Shown: positions 33,204 to 48,768 of the stretch, in pieces
How the letters are laid out: each line of letters starts with the position of its first letter
Position numbering within the stretch: the stretch's first letter is position 1
The notes under the pieces: generated by a model
Seen by the model: only the letters and a program-made list of their open reading frames with translations
Told to the model about the DNA's origin: nothing
Database searches by the model: none
Program-made: the position numbers and the translations under genes
Assembly (NCBI RefSeq): GCF_046630445.1
Contig: NC_092340.1
Location: 22,084,001 to 22,148,000 of the forward strand
Source: Rutidosis leptorrhynchoides
Taxonomy: Eukaryota; Streptophyta; Magnoliopsida; Asterales; Asteraceae
DNA length: 64,000 bases
Reading direction: 5' to 3'

Positions 33204-33666
33204 CTAGTTATTGAATCCTCGCTTCGCGCCGGGGTTCGATTTTTAATGTATTTTATTGCGTTTGGTAAAATTATTTTGTGGCTAACGATGATGTCGTTGA
33301 AACGCAACTCGAGTCGAACTAAAAGGTATAACCCGTGAGAGATTTAAATGTTATTTTAAATTAACAATATATGTGCATATCCGCGTTTCGCTATGGAATT
33401 GTCGACTTTTAAAAATTCAACGCAAAATGAACGTGTATGAAAAGTACCTCAAATATTTAGCGTTTTTTAAAAAGCGTCCGTTTTGCGTATAACTAGTGAC
33501 ATTGTGTTCCTAAAATTATTTCGAGTTTAACGATAGTGTCGGAAAAATTTAACTCGTTGTGAGCGAGAAGATATGACCCGTTGAATATTTGGGTGAAGTT
33601 TATTTAAAATTTTTTATGAAAATGGTTATTTGACACTTTACCTCCTGGTACTATTCATAACTTTTG

Positions 33667-34075
33667 TAATGAAGAAGACGTGGCCAAACAGAAAATAACA
33701 ATTAAAAGAGATAGATCAACGCCTTCTCGGCAATAATACTCACGTAATATTATTTTCAATAATAATAAAAATCCACAAAAACTAACTCTCAAATCTCATA
33801 CGTAGCTATATATAAAACAAATAGATAACTTAAAAGATAAAGATGGAATTTTAAATTCAAATGGAATTTGACTTCCACTCAATTAGCTCCTGGTGACTTG
33901 TTCCATACGTTCAACTCATTATTTGTATCAAACACCAACATCCCAACTTTTTGGCCCAACATGTTATCCTTGTCCACTTCTTTCAAAAAAACAATTGTGA
34001 TCCAAAAACTTGACAAAATAATCTCGGAGCCCAACTTTAAAAAATCCATTAACATCTTTATGGAATACTGCATCA
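33667..34075 (-). repeat. left LTR of mini LTR element
   Basis: Minus-strand 3' LTR, directly downstream of the purine tract. It differs from the right copy at only a few bases. Its minus-strand ends are TGATGC and CATTA. Confidence 0.75.
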
Positions 34076-34602
34076 TTCTCTCCTTCTTCGAAAAGACTCG
34101 TACTCGTGTCTACAACTTCAATGACTGTAACTACCCGAATGATATTTTTTTCATTGGAAGTGTCAAGTATTGCAACAAGAGCAGAGAGACAGTCTTCAAC
34201 ACCAACATCATCACAAGTGAAAGTTTTAACATCTTCATTGTACATGTTGGTGACTTTATCAATAACTACTTCAATATCACTTTCATCAGGAGAAAAAGAA
34301 AAAAATTCATCACCATCAGTATCATAGATGGGTTCGGTATCATAGATGGATTCTCCATCTTCACCATCTGTATCATAGATGGGTTCAGTATCATAAATGA
34401 ATTCTGAATCGATTCTTTCTGAATCGTAGCGCGCAGGAAATCGTTGTTGGTTCAGTTCCAACTCGACGATTCGCTTATATAATCGTTCAATTCTCGTGTC
34501 TCGAGGATCTTCGTTGCCTCTTTCGGGGTGTCTACGATTATCTCCATCGCTGCCTCGATCGGCGGTTCTGCAATAGCCTCCTCGATAACCTCCACGAAAC
34601 AT
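33964..34602 (-). CDS. gag-like acidic ORF of the mini LTR element
   Basis: The first ATG is at 34602, giving about 212 codons that run into the left LTR. The start is basic and Arg/Gly-rich (MFRGGYRGGYCRTADRGSD) and is followed by a coil-like RIERLYKRIVELELNQQR. Two copies of an acidic repeat IYDTEPIYDTDG follow, then ESDIEVVIDKVTNMYNED and DDVGVEDCLSALVAILDTS. There is no zinc knuckle and no protease or polymerase. The N-terminal layout resembles plant gypsy gag starts; the rest is unknown. It could be a structural protein or a relic. Confidence 0.4.
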   Translation of the reverse strand: MFRGGYRGGYCRTADRGSDGDNRRHPERGNEDPRDTRIERLYKRIVELELNQQRFPARYDSERIDSEFIYDTEPIYDTDGEDGESIYDTEPIYDTDGDEFFSFSPDESDIEVVIDKVTNMYNEDVKTFTCDDVGVEDCLSALVAILDTSNEKNIIRVVTVIEVVDTSTSLFEEGENDAVFHKDVNGFFKVGLRDYFVKFLDHNCFFERSGQG

Positions 34603-34635
34603 TGTTTGGCCAAAACCTGAGCTCTGGATACCAAA

Positions 34636-35044
34636 TAATGAAGAAGACGTGGCCAAACAGAAAATAACAATTAAAAGAGATAGATCAACGCCTTCTCGGC
34701 AATATTACTCACGTAATATTTTTTTCAATAATAATAAAAATCCACAAAAATTAACTCTCAAATCTCATACGTAGCTATATATAAAACAAATAGATAACTT
34801 AAAAGATAAAGATGGAATTTTAAATTCAAATGGAATTTGATTTCCACTCAATTAGCTCCTGGTGACTTGTTCCATACGTTCAACTCATTATTTGTATCAA
34901 GCACCAACATCCCAACTTTTTGGCCCAACATGTTATCCTTGTCCACTTCTTTCAAAAAAACAATTGTGATCCAAAAACTTGACCAAATAATCTCGGAGCC
35001 CAACTTTAAAGAATCCATTAACATCTTTATGGAATACTGCATCA
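34636..35044 (-). repeat. right LTR of mini LTR element
   Basis: Minus-strand 5' LTR, next to the primer site at about 34622-34634. It has the same length as the left copy. Confidence 0.75.
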
Positions 35045-35246
35045 TTTTGTCTATTAGTTAATATGTAAATAATTTGTAATATACTAAAGGACGTGGAGTC
35101 CTTGGTCGTTTCATCAGACCAAAACGACACCCAACCCTCAATTTTTAAACCAGCCTCCTCAACTATCTTACAATCTTCAATTTGTCAGGGTAAAAACCGT
35201 AAATTCGTTATTTTATAAAATAACTTTCACCCGAACACTTCGACAG

Positions 35247-35645
35247 TCCATATCATCCTCATCGCCGCGAGTTAAATTTTCTCGACAACACCGTTAAACT
35301 CGAAATATTTTTATGAACAAAATGAAACTAACTACGTTCGAAACGGACACTTTTTAAAAAACGCTAAATACAACGACAACCCGTATCTTCCTGCTCGCCG
35401 CGAGTTAAATTTTTTCGACAGCAACGTCAGACTCGATATAATTTTATGAACAAAAAGAAACTAACCACGTTCGAAACGGACACTTTTTAAAAAACGCTAA
35501 ACACAACGACAACTCGTATCTTCCTGCTCGCCGCGAGTTAAAAATTTTTCGACAGCACCGTTAGACTCGAAATAATTTAATGAACAAAACGAAACTAACT
35601 ACGTTCGAGACGGACACTTTTCCATAAACGCTATACACAACGACA
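35247..35645 (+). repeat. three tandem units of about 133 bp
   Basis: Units begin near 35247, 35381 and 35514. Each contains CGCCGCGAGTTAAA, TTTCGACAGCA, the ACTCGA/AATTT segment, TACGTTCGAAACGGACACT and AACGCTAAACACAACGACA. Related sequence in inverted orientation is found at about 33250-33590. They belong to the right arm of the fold-back element. Confidence 0.8.
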
Positions 35646-35764
35646 TCTACAACGGCGCTTAACACATAGGCCGTTTTCCCTTATGTAAATACATAAAGCT
35701 ACGTTAAACATCAATACGCAAGTCGAAAGTCCCCGCCGCATTGCGCGGGCTGGATCCGGACTAG

Positions 35765-37177
35765 TTAATTACTATTACGAATTTATTTTGTATACCTTGA
35801 TTTTTTTAACAAGTTGATAATACCAAGTATAACGATAGACGTTGATATATACCAAACGCACACTATATTATGCTAAAATACATATTCGCAATATTATTCA
35901 ATTTCGAAGTCTTGTGTGTGTCGTAATCAAGAAATGTCCATCGGAGACTACGTCTAAATTTGGTTTTACAAAGTCATAATACGATAACTCATCCTATAGC
36001 TTTCAACTTTTGGTCTTATCAGGTTTTGAACTTTGAACAATTTTCAATCACTTGTATACTACTCCGTAAAAGAAATTAAGTTAATGTTTTATATTTGATT
36101 GTTTTAAAACATGTGTATCCGCAAGGTGTTTTATATTTGATGTTATTCGTAACATATATTAATCAACAATCATTTGATGCTATTCGTAGCATATATTAAT
36201 TAACAATTATAATCCTTTAAATTTGGTTAAAAGTAGCAAAAGTGGGCAGCTCGCGTTGTCGCGAGAATACATTATCATACATATATTGATGATCGCTATA
36301 AAACTTAGCACTTGTCGTTTTCCGTTTGAATTTGATTTATTTGAGGTTTTGATTTGGAACAAAAAATGGATTTTTCAAAGTCCGTACCATCATGATAAAA
36401 AATTCATTGCTTGTTTTTCGTGTTTGAAATCGCGTTTGCTTTTGGTATTAAAAGGTTAAATTTAATTTTGGTGTTCCATTTTAGACGTAAAAAAAAAGAA
36501 GAATAAGAGACTCTTTAGTAAGCATCATTTCCTAAATCATATTCGGGTTTAAAAACTTTTGAAAACTTCGGGATATCGCAATAGATTCAAATGGGGTCTC
36601 CGATCGTACGATGCGATGATGAATATGGAGGAAGAAGACGAAGATGATGATGAAGAGTTTTCATCCTCTGATTCGGAATCCTAAAGGTGTTATATTCGTT
36701 TTTTCGTTCCGTTTTCGTGGTATCTTGGGTTTCAAAGATGTAACTTTTCTTTCGTAGTTTCTCGGCTTGTGTGTTCGTGTTATAAGGTGTTTAGAATCAT
36801 TGTCGTGTTAAGTTGTTGTTCATGATCATTTGGTGTCGTATCTACTAGCTTCTTGCTAGTTTTTTCTTGTTATTTAATGCAATAGTTTGCCTTAAAAAAA
36901 AAAATAGATTTTTGGCCTGTTTTGAGTTTTCTAGTAAACGAATTTATTTTGGGTCTGATCTATTTTCCTTTCAAATTAAAATTCTTTTGGGCCTGTTTTG
37001 TTTATCTGAATATAAATATAATTTTGGGCCTGTTTTATTTTTTTTTTCCTTTATACGGATTTTGGGTTTTAATAGGTTTTTGGACTTTAATATAGTCACT
37101 GTTTCATTTTCCCCTTACAACTAACAGTTGTTGGACCTTGGTTTTGATAAATTAGGGTTCAAGTGTTCTATCCTTAA
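35765..37177. other. intergenic sequence, possible exon fragment
   Basis: Mostly AT-rich with no full gene. At 36585-36684 a frame beginning after a TCGCAATAG acceptor-like site encodes FKWGLRSYDAMMNMEEEDED, then Asp/Glu and Ser/Asp residues, and ends in TAA. It looks like the acidic C-terminal exon of a lost gene. A T/G-rich tract with repeated GGGCCTGTTTT lies at about 36910-37035. Confidence 0.3.
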
Positions 37178-40100
37178 TGTGACAACCCGGAAATTTCCAA
37201 CCAAATTTAAACTTTAATCTTTATATGTTTCCGACACGATAAGCAATATTTGTTAAGTTAAATTTCAAGAATTTTAAACTATGTTCATACATTCATTCAA
37301 CCTCGACCAAGTTCCAACGATTCACGAACCATTAAACGAATATGATTATATATGCATATGTGTATATATTATAACTTGAAATGTAAACAATAATATTAGA
37401 TTAAATACTTTATATGATTGTATCTGTTTCAAAATGTTTATCAATGGAATTAGAAGATAAGATCAAATGATTGAATTATCAGATATATTGAATTATGATT
37501 ACAAGTCTCTGTTGAAAGGCCCACGTTGATTTGAGAAATCTTTCCATTTTAACAATGTTCGGAAAATGGTAAAGTGATTTATAAATAAGAATAAATTGTG
37601 AATCATTGAGAACTAGACAAAGGATAGTGGAAGATTGAATCTCATAAAGACTCGATTGATCTATTTAGTTTCAAACGTACAAAAACGTTTTCAGTTTAAA
37701 AAGAACTTTATTATTAAAACGTATATAAATATCTAGAACCACTTTTGACAACTCATTACTTAACTAGTATGATAAAGATAACGATATTTATATTTTATTT
37801 TATTAAGTATATATAACGATTTAAATTAATATTATATATATTTATACGCGTATTATACGTACATAGTTTTATACTTTTACTATACTTAAACTTTACCTTT
37901 ACTTTATTTTTACTTTACTTTAACTTTAATAATTCACTTTAATAATTCATACTTTAATAATTCACTTTAATAATTCATACTTTAATAATTTACTTTAATA
38001 ATTCATACTTTAATAATTCACTTTAATAATTCATACTTTAATAATTCACCTTTAATAATTCATACTTTAATAATTCACTTTATTTAATAATTCAAAAATC
38101 TATTATAAATAGAATTCAATAGGTTTCATTATTTCATAGAAACTTGAAAATATTTTTCTCTGAACTCTCTCAATCGATTTACATATATATATTTACTCCG
38201 TATTATTTCAAGATATTATTAGTATACATAAAATATTACGACGGAGTGTTGTCCGAGTGATTTCGAAGTTGTTTTTCGAGTGGGATAGGATTAAGGAAAT
38301 TATGGGTTATAGCTATGGAGGTAATTGAGTATGGTTCATGGGTATGCTCGTGAGGTCAATATAGTGTTTATCATTTCCGTTGCATCTATGTAGCTTTCCT
38401 GCAATATTGAATCTCAATATTGATACGTGAGTACTCATAATTTAACTTTTACATACTAATAGTGTATCCCTGACTAGTGCTCGAGTATTTAGGATTATGC
38501 ATGCTTGTACTTTTGATATTGCCCTTAGACAGGTTAGGTTGAATCTTGAATTAGTTACACTTGCGGTTGAGATAAGGTATAAGATATGCATGTCCTTGGA
38601 AAGCTAGCGAAAAATTAAGAACTTTTCCTTTAGATATCGAATGGTTTCGATGAACGGATTAGAAGTTATAATCAATTGAATTTTCGATATTTTTATTAAA
38701 AAATGATTATTATTATCGTCGTTTTTATCGTCGTTCTAGTTTTATCTTATTATTATCAATATTATTATCTTTATCAATAAAAGGGATTTATCATTAAAAA
38801 ATGTTATTTTTATTTTATTTTATTATTACTATCGTTATTATCGTTAAAGTTATAATTAGTATTATTATTATTATCCAATTATTATTATTATTATTATTAT
38901 TGGTATTATTATTATTATTATCATTATTAATATATATCATTATTTAAAAATGGTTATTGTTATTGTTATTATTATTATTACTATATTATCATTAAGATAA
39001 TTATTAGTATTATAGTTTATAATGTCATAGTAACTATCATTATTAATATTAGTGTAATTAAAACAAATATTTGTAACACCTAATTATTTTGATTACTATT
39101 ATTATCATTATTATGAACACGATATAAAAGACGATTAAAAGCTATTAAATGAAACGATTAGGAAATAATGGGTAAGAGTATCATGATGAAATTAAAATAT
39201 TATATGATATTGATTTAGATAAAATTATCATTCTTATTATTTTTATCGTTACTATTATTATTAAAAGTATCGTTAGTATTAAAACTATCATTTTAACAAA
39301 AATTATCATTTTAATAGAAATGTCATTGTTACTATAAAATATCATTATTATTATTATTTTAAATAGAATTATTATTTTAAAGATAATATTAAAAATTATT
39401 GTAAATATTAAAGTTATCATAATTAGAATTATCGTTTTATCATAATGTCATCTTGGTAATTATAAATATTGATATTTTTATAATAATAATTATTATTACA
39501 AAATAATACAACTTTTACTTACTAACATTATAGATATTATTTTATCAAATAAATATGTGATACAAATATATTTTACTATGTGTAATAACTTACTTTAATA
39601 ATACCTATCATATTATCTTTATGATATTAAATGAACCCTATAAATTTTGTTACTTAATATATATAAAAGTATATTTTATTATATAAATTTAATATAAAAC
39701 TTTATTTATTAATAAATAAATTATATTATTTACTCTATTAAATCTTTTAAAAATATTTAAAAATATAAAACGACGATATTTAAACTATATATTAATCATG
39801 TATAGATTTTTGGAAATTATTTTGAGTCAAATTTACTTTTGTTGACTTTTGCATATTAGTCTCGAGCATTAGGATTGTGGTACACTATGACTTGACCTAA
39901 TTTGTTAGACAAATATTGACTAACACATGAATATATATATATAATTAATTTAGGTTCGTGAATTCGAGGCCAACCTTGCACTTGTTCAATGACGTTATAC
40001 GTATTTTTACGACGAAATACAGTATGGTGAGTTTCATTTACCTTTTTTACCCTTTATATTTTTGGGCTGAGAATACATGCGCAATTTTTATAAATGTTTG

Positions 40101-40845
40101 ACGAAATAGACACAAGTAATTGAAACTACATTCTATGGTTGAATTATCGAAATCGAATATGCCCCTTTTTATTAAAGTCTGGTAATCTAAGAATTAGGGA
40201 ACAGACACCCTAATTGACGCGAATCCTAAAGATAGATCTATTGGGCCTAACAAACCCCATCCAAAGTACCGGATACTTTAGTACTTCGAAATGTATATCA
40301 TGTCCGAAGGAGGATCCCGGAATGATAGGGGATATTCTTATATGTATCTAGTTAATGTCGGTTACCGGGTGTTCACCATATGAATGATTATTTTTGTCTC
40401 TATGCATGGGACGTATATTTATGAGAACTGGAAATGAAATTCTTGTGGTCTATTAAAATGATGGAAATAAATGATTATGATAAACTAATGAACTCACCAA
40501 CCTTTTGGTTGACACTTTAAAGCATGTTTATTCTCAGGTGTTAAAGAAATCTTCCGCTGTGCATTTCCTCATTTTAAAGATATTACTTGGAGTCTTTCAT
40601 AGCATATTTCGAAGAACGTTGCATTCGAGTCATTGAGTTCATCAAAGATTATTATTAAATCAATTTATAGTTGGATAGTGGATATTATGAAATGGTATGC
40701 ATGCCTGTCAATTTTCGATGTAAAGAAAGATTGTCTTTTAAAAACGAATGCAATGTTTGTATAATGTATCATATAGAGGTCAAATACCTCGCAATGTAAT
40801 CAACTATTGTGAATCGTTTATAATGTATATGAACGGGTCCTTTCA
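37178..40845 (+). repeat. solo LTR of the chromovirus superfamily, TSD CTTAA
   Basis: It starts TGTGACAACCCGG and ends GGGTCCTTTCA, flanked by CTTAA on both sides (37173-37177 and 40846-40850). The first 60 bases match the LARD LTRs at 43807 and 52096, and the last 900 match all related LTRs. There is no internal sequence, so the element has been reduced by recombination between its LTRs. It contains a TATA-like CTATTATAAATAG near 38100 and long ATT-rich low-complexity tracts (38690-39450). Confidence 0.9.
37915..38095 (+). repeat. minisatellite ACTTTAATAATTCA upstream of TATA
   Basis: About a dozen copies of a 13-14 base unit ACTTTAATAATTCA(T), partly arranged as 27-base dimers, end directly before the TATA-like box of the solo LTR. 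Confidence 0.8.
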
Positions 40846-40850
40846 CTTAA

Positions 40851-41432
40851 CACCTTTCTCACTTTCTTCTCCCTCACCATCGGTCCCAATTATTACCTAA
40901 CCCCACCAAATCTTTTCATCGGCGATTATCATCCAGATCCCTGCAAACTAGAAACCGGATCCAACTCCATTTAATTCGTAACTGTGTTACAAACCAAACA
41001 CACTAATGTTTACCGGTGCTGGACTACCGACGCGCCGCCACGTGAAACACGCGCCATCCTGCACCACGCTGCCCTTCCCGGCCTTTTTTCCGGCGATCAC
41101 ACAATTCTCAGTTGCTGGATCGGTCTCTTTTAGAATTTTTCTGTCTCTGACGTTTTTTTTCTGACGGAATCACTGCCACCGGTGGCCGGAAAGCCGCTGT
41201 AACATACTGAGTTTGCATTTTTATATTTAACTATGTTATATATATACAACCTATTTAATATATTTAGCTCTCTCTATCTTTGCTCTGACTGTATTTAAAT
41301 TGCACACTTTTTTATACAGTATAATGATATTTATAAACGGAAAATCGGTAATATATATAGAAACAGTAATAAGACTTTTCTAAGTGTACCATTACAAGCT
41401 TAAATTAAATTTTGCATAAATGATACTCCACA
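40851..41432. other. relatively GC-rich intergenic sequence
   Basis: It contains short GC-rich patches around 41020-41200 (CGACGCGCCGCCACGTG and CCACCGGTGGCCGG) unlike the surrounding AT-rich DNA. There is no long open frame. It could be a fragment of a host gene or its 5' region; I do not recognise it. Confidence 0.35.
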
Positions 41433-41762
41433 TTAGGCCACATGCAATGGTTCTCAATGTTAACACAAATTTTACCCGACGTATCAGCACAAAACCTTTA
41501 ACATTTCTTTCGCATTCCTTTCACTAAACCCTCACTGTCATAAACTTCACCACCCACTTTACCCATTTTTAATTATTATTTAAAACTTAAAATATAATTA
41601 TAAATAACATTTATAAAATAAAAAAATAAAAATAAATACGGATTAAAGAAAAAATAATAAAAAAGCTGATTACATTAATTAATAAAAATACGCGTACATT
41701 AAAATAAAAATTAAACTAGAGTACATAAAAATAAAAATACAATTAAATAAACTATATATCGA

Positions 41763-42119
41763 TTAATCGGTATAATAACCATCCTCACTACGATCAGTAA
41801 CGTAAGGAAGATCGTCCCAAATATGTTTCGTATACAACACGACATTTGTCGAGTTGATTATTGCAGTTCCGAGTAGCCACGCTCATTTATCGTTCTCCTC
41901 GAGCCACTTGAACACCTTCTTTTCTTCATTCCAATACGCAAAATGCGAAACCTCATCGCAATCAGCGGTTCACCTTAAATGATCGAACAAATCGCTAACG
42001 TAAAGGCCGGTAACCGCCACATCTAAGGTATCGACCCTCCCACCGTCGTATTGGTCCATGTCATCGGAAAATAACCCGCCGCCGTTAACCTGGAACGTAA
42101 CCGTGTTTGTGATAACCAT
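41763..42119 (-). pseudogene. small VNxGGxF protein of Harbinger-type element, two stops
   Basis: The ATG at 42119 opens a continuous 118-codon frame ending TAA at 41763-41765. It is interrupted by two TGA codons, after DLFDHLR and after WLEENDK. Both fit C-to-T or G-to-A decay. The product begins [20 protein letters not shown], continues [20 protein letters not shown] and ends LLGTAIINSTNVVLYTKH and SEDGYYTD. The FxVxxGGxF...YxGG pattern resembles the PB1-like N-terminal domain seen in plant MULE proteins; that is a recalled resemblance, not a search. A related copy of the same length lies at 42875-43231. Confidence 0.55.
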
Positions 42120-42199
42120 TTTTGTGTAAAAATTGAGAGTGAAAAATGTATGTGTGAGATAATTTGAGAGTGAAATGGTATGATTTTGGTTAAGTAATG

Positions 42200-42310
<111 letters not shown>

Positions 42311-42504
42311 GGGTTGGAAAGAAGAAAAAGAAAAAAAGCAAACGGTTAACTTTGAAATTCAAAATTCGAACTGAGGCCCACTAATCGTCCGTTACAATCG
42401 TTGCAGCCCCCACTGGCGGAGCGGGTGGCGGTTTGCTGACAGTGTGGGTGAGCCGGTGGCGGTGGTTAACGGAGGCCATTAACGGATCATTGCATCCGGC
42501 TTTA

Positions 42505-43577
42505 GACCATTATTAGTGGTGATGAGTGTGATGGGGTGTGATGGGTGTTTTTGTGGGGTATAGTGGTGATTTGGCAAAGATGCCGTAATGGAGTTTGTAG
42601 TGACAGGCGTGATGGTTTGTGTGATTGGTTAAATTGGTCCCACATTTTAATTTTGTTTTTCATTTTTATTTGAATTATTATTATTATTATTATTATTGTT
42701 ATGTTATTGTTTTTATTATTATTTTTACTAATTATTAAACTTTTTTTTAAAAATCACTTTTATTAAAACACAAACACGGTTACAATTTTTTTAAACTATA
42801 ACATTTAAAACAATCACAACGAGAATTAAATTAAACATTTATAAATTATCCGAATAGAACTTGCCATCCATGTTTTATTGTGGTCCGGAAGGTAAATAGT
42901 CTTCTTCATCAGAATACACAACGTATTCGCTCTCATCCCGGAATTTAATGTACAACTTGATTGTTTCATTACGGGTCACTGCTCGACCAACAAGCGTGAG
43001 TCTTCTTCATCTTGAAGAAGAGTGACTGGAATGTTGAACTCTTTGAAAAACCATACATGTTTGTGTTAAACATGTATGTCTTCTTTGAAAAATTCAAGCG
43101 GATCAGACAATTGATAATTGCGGACGTTCAAACAATACTCCATCCCTTTGTTCACCACCGGAGTAATTCTTGACCTCACGGTCAAATTCACCACCGAAGT
43201 TAACCTGTAGCATAACAAACATTTGACTCATTTTGAACTTGAATGTGGGCAGTTTAGAAAATTAAGAAGTAGTAGAGAAGTAAAGCAGTAGGTGTATGAG
43301 GTGTGATTTGATGAGAAATGAGGGGTTGTATTTATAGAAGTTGAATGTATCTGTTTGGACGAATACATCTCTGTTTGAATTAAAGAATCTTTTTTTGAAT
43401 ACAGCTATTGAATACAGCTTTAATAATTAAATCATCTTTGTTGAATACAACTTTAATCATTAAAGCATCTCTGTTGAATGCAGCTTTAATTAAAGCATGT
43501 CCGCTGTTGTACCATAAGCCAATTGACGCAATGCGGAATATACATTTTCGTATCAAAAAACGTGCGATGGCGAATTT
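42505..43577 (-). mobile_element. second Harbinger-related element, degenerate
   Basis: The left end is GACCATTATTAGTGGTGATG after TTA. The minus strand carries, in order from the right, a short transposase-derived segment (about 43500-43560), palindromic minisatellite units (43400-43510), a TATA box and a small ORF. The same order, with the same sequences, recurs on the plus strand at 56880-60280. The right terminus is not a clean inverted repeat, so this copy is probably truncated. Confidence 0.5.
42875..43231 (-). pseudogene. second copy of the small VNxGGxF protein
   Basis: The ATG at 43231 begins MSQMFVMLQVNFGGEFDRE and NYSGG. Two frameshifts and one stop later, the frame ends IKLYIKFRDESEYVVYSDEE and a TAA at 42875-42877. 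The span is 357 nt, identical to the copy at 41763-42119. The two share VNxGGxF, YxGG, LLxxxA, VxLYxK-type and a C-terminal acidic D/E-Y motif. A TATA box (CTATAAATACAA on the minus strand) lies about 97 bases upstream of the ATG. Degenerate. Confidence 0.5.
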
Positions 43578-43673
43578 TTAAGACCGTTCATAGTGCAGCG
43601 TGATCGCACTTTTTTTGACCCCATCGCGCCCCTGTGTGGCGTGATGGAGCAAAATTTCACCAGGCGTGATGAG

Positions 43674-43806
43674 TTTTTTTTTAAAGGCAAACTCACACAC
43701 ACTTTACATGAATATCGACATTAATCCATGAAATATGTCCACAACGGGACTTGAACCCCCAACCTCTTAGTTAAGAGGGCCACCACCACGATTCCGCCAT
43801 GCCAAT
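43674..43806 (-). mobile_element. tRNA-derived SINE, split by the LARD
   Basis: Read on the minus strand it has a box-B GGTTCAAGTCCC (43757-43746), a tRNA-like arm CCTCTTAACTAAGAGG, an upstream part with GGCGGAATCGTGG in the place of box A, and an A-rich tail at the left (T run at 43674). Its remaining 12 bases lie at 56275-56286 beyond the LARD. The 9-base duplication CGTGATGAG (43665-43673 and 56287-56295) flanks the reconstituted 145-bp unit. A poly(A)-like tail plus long TSD is the hallmark of SINE insertion. Confidence 0.65.
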
Positions 43807-48039
<4,233 letters not shown>

Positions 48040-48041
48040 GT

Positions 48042-48053
48042 TGGTATCAGAGC
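48042..48053 (+). other. primer binding site, initiator-Met tRNA
   Basis: TGGTATCAGAGC lies two bases after the 5' LTR end and is a perfect complement of the 3' end of plant initiator-Met tRNA, the usual primer for this group. Confidence 0.9.
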
Positions 48054-48420
48054 GGTGGTCTTAGCGAACCAGGTCTGCATTAGTGTGTATAACTGATAAG
48101 TCGTTAGGATGCATTAGTGAGTCTGGACTTCGACCGTGTCTGCATGTCAAAAGTTTTGCTTATCATTTCGTGTCAAAAATTACTTGCTTATCATCCTTAA
48201 AGTCTAGACACGTCTTACTGCCGCTATTGCATAGACAGTGTATAGACAAATACATATCTTAGCATATCTGTTGTTGTTACTTTTGCCTGACAGCTTCCGT
48301 AGATTCCTCCGTAACTTATGGGATTTTAGTATTATATATGCATATGTAAATTATGTATTGCAGGGTACTAATCTACATCCTACAATCTATTCTTATCGAA
48401 AATCCTTCATTTGATCGTAC

Positions 48421-48768
48421 GTGATGAATCCCTTGATCAGTTCAAATTCCGACAGATATTCCGATGTGGGGTTTTACCTAAGCTCCGAAAGCAGTATCAC
48501 CAGAACGAATCAACCAATCATCCATCTCCAATTCATCTTATGGGTTCGTAGCCTACTTAATCATTGGAGACAAAAAGAAGGTGATCCTTTCCATCAACCA
48601 AATTCACCTCTTGGCGGTGAACCTGAAGCACTTACCGGCGAACCTGTTCGAGCTACTATTTTCTCGCTCATTTCCCGAATATCTCGTCACGATTATATTC
48701 TATCTAAAATTCTAAACCTTATTCATCCGTTCATTCTGACCGACAATCATCCTGGAGTAATAAGTTAA
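48421..48768 (+). CDS. hypothetical 115-codon ORF in the LARD
   Basis: ATG 48424 or 48421, about 370 bases after the primer site, where gag would start in an autonomous element. The product begins MMNPLISSNSDRYSDVGFYL and is followed by a Trp/Arg-containing segment (LWVRSLLNHWRQKEGD) and a Pro/Gly-rich stretch. I recognise no domain. It may be a relic of a gag leader or a chance frame. Confidence 0.25.
   Translation: MMNPLISSNSDRYSDVGFYLSSESSITRTNQPIIHLQFILWVRSLLNHWRQKEGDPFHQPNSPLGGEPEALTGEPVRATIFSLISRISRHDYILSKILNLIHPFILTDNHPGVIS

Larger units (their letters stand above)
33667..35044 (-). mobile_element. non-autonomous mini LTR retrotransposon, TSD TTTTG
   Basis: Two nearly identical 409-bp direct repeats (33667-34075 and 34636-35044) flank a 560-bp interior. 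On the minus strand the interior starts with TGGTATCCAGAGC next to the right LTR (an initiator-Met primer site with one extra base) and ends in the purine tract GAAGAAGGAGAGAATGA next to the left LTR. The insertion is bounded by TTTTG on both sides (33662-33666 and 35045-35049). The near identity of the LTRs points to a recent insertion. Confidence 0.8.
33204..35764. mobile_element. inverted-repeat element with Helitron-like 3' ends
   Basis: The right end reads CCCCGCCGCATTGCGCGGGC, a short hairpin, then GGATCCGGA and CTAG at 35761-35764. This is the form of a Helitron 3' terminus (hairpin, then CTRR, next to T). The left end at 33204 shows the same signature inverted: CTAGTTATTGAATCCTCGC and a GCGCCGGGG hairpin. 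Inside, three direct units of about 133 bp on the right arm have diverged inverted counterparts on the left arm (about 33250-33590). Thus the element is a large imperfect fold-back. A mini LTR element sits in its centre. There is no Rep/helicase coding capacity. Confidence 0.6.

Noticed and set aside
35247-35645. Tandem repeats considered as a CRISPR-like array
   Set aside because: Units of about 133 bp are contiguous without unique spacers, in a plant nuclear context; they are arms of a fold-back element.
38690-39450. Ile-rich frames in ATT-rich sequence
   Set aside because: Low-complexity translation inside a solo LTR.
43740-43806. Possible tRNA gene on the minus strand
   Set aside because: It lacks a matching acceptor stem and has an A-rich tail and a 9-bp TSD, so it is a SINE.
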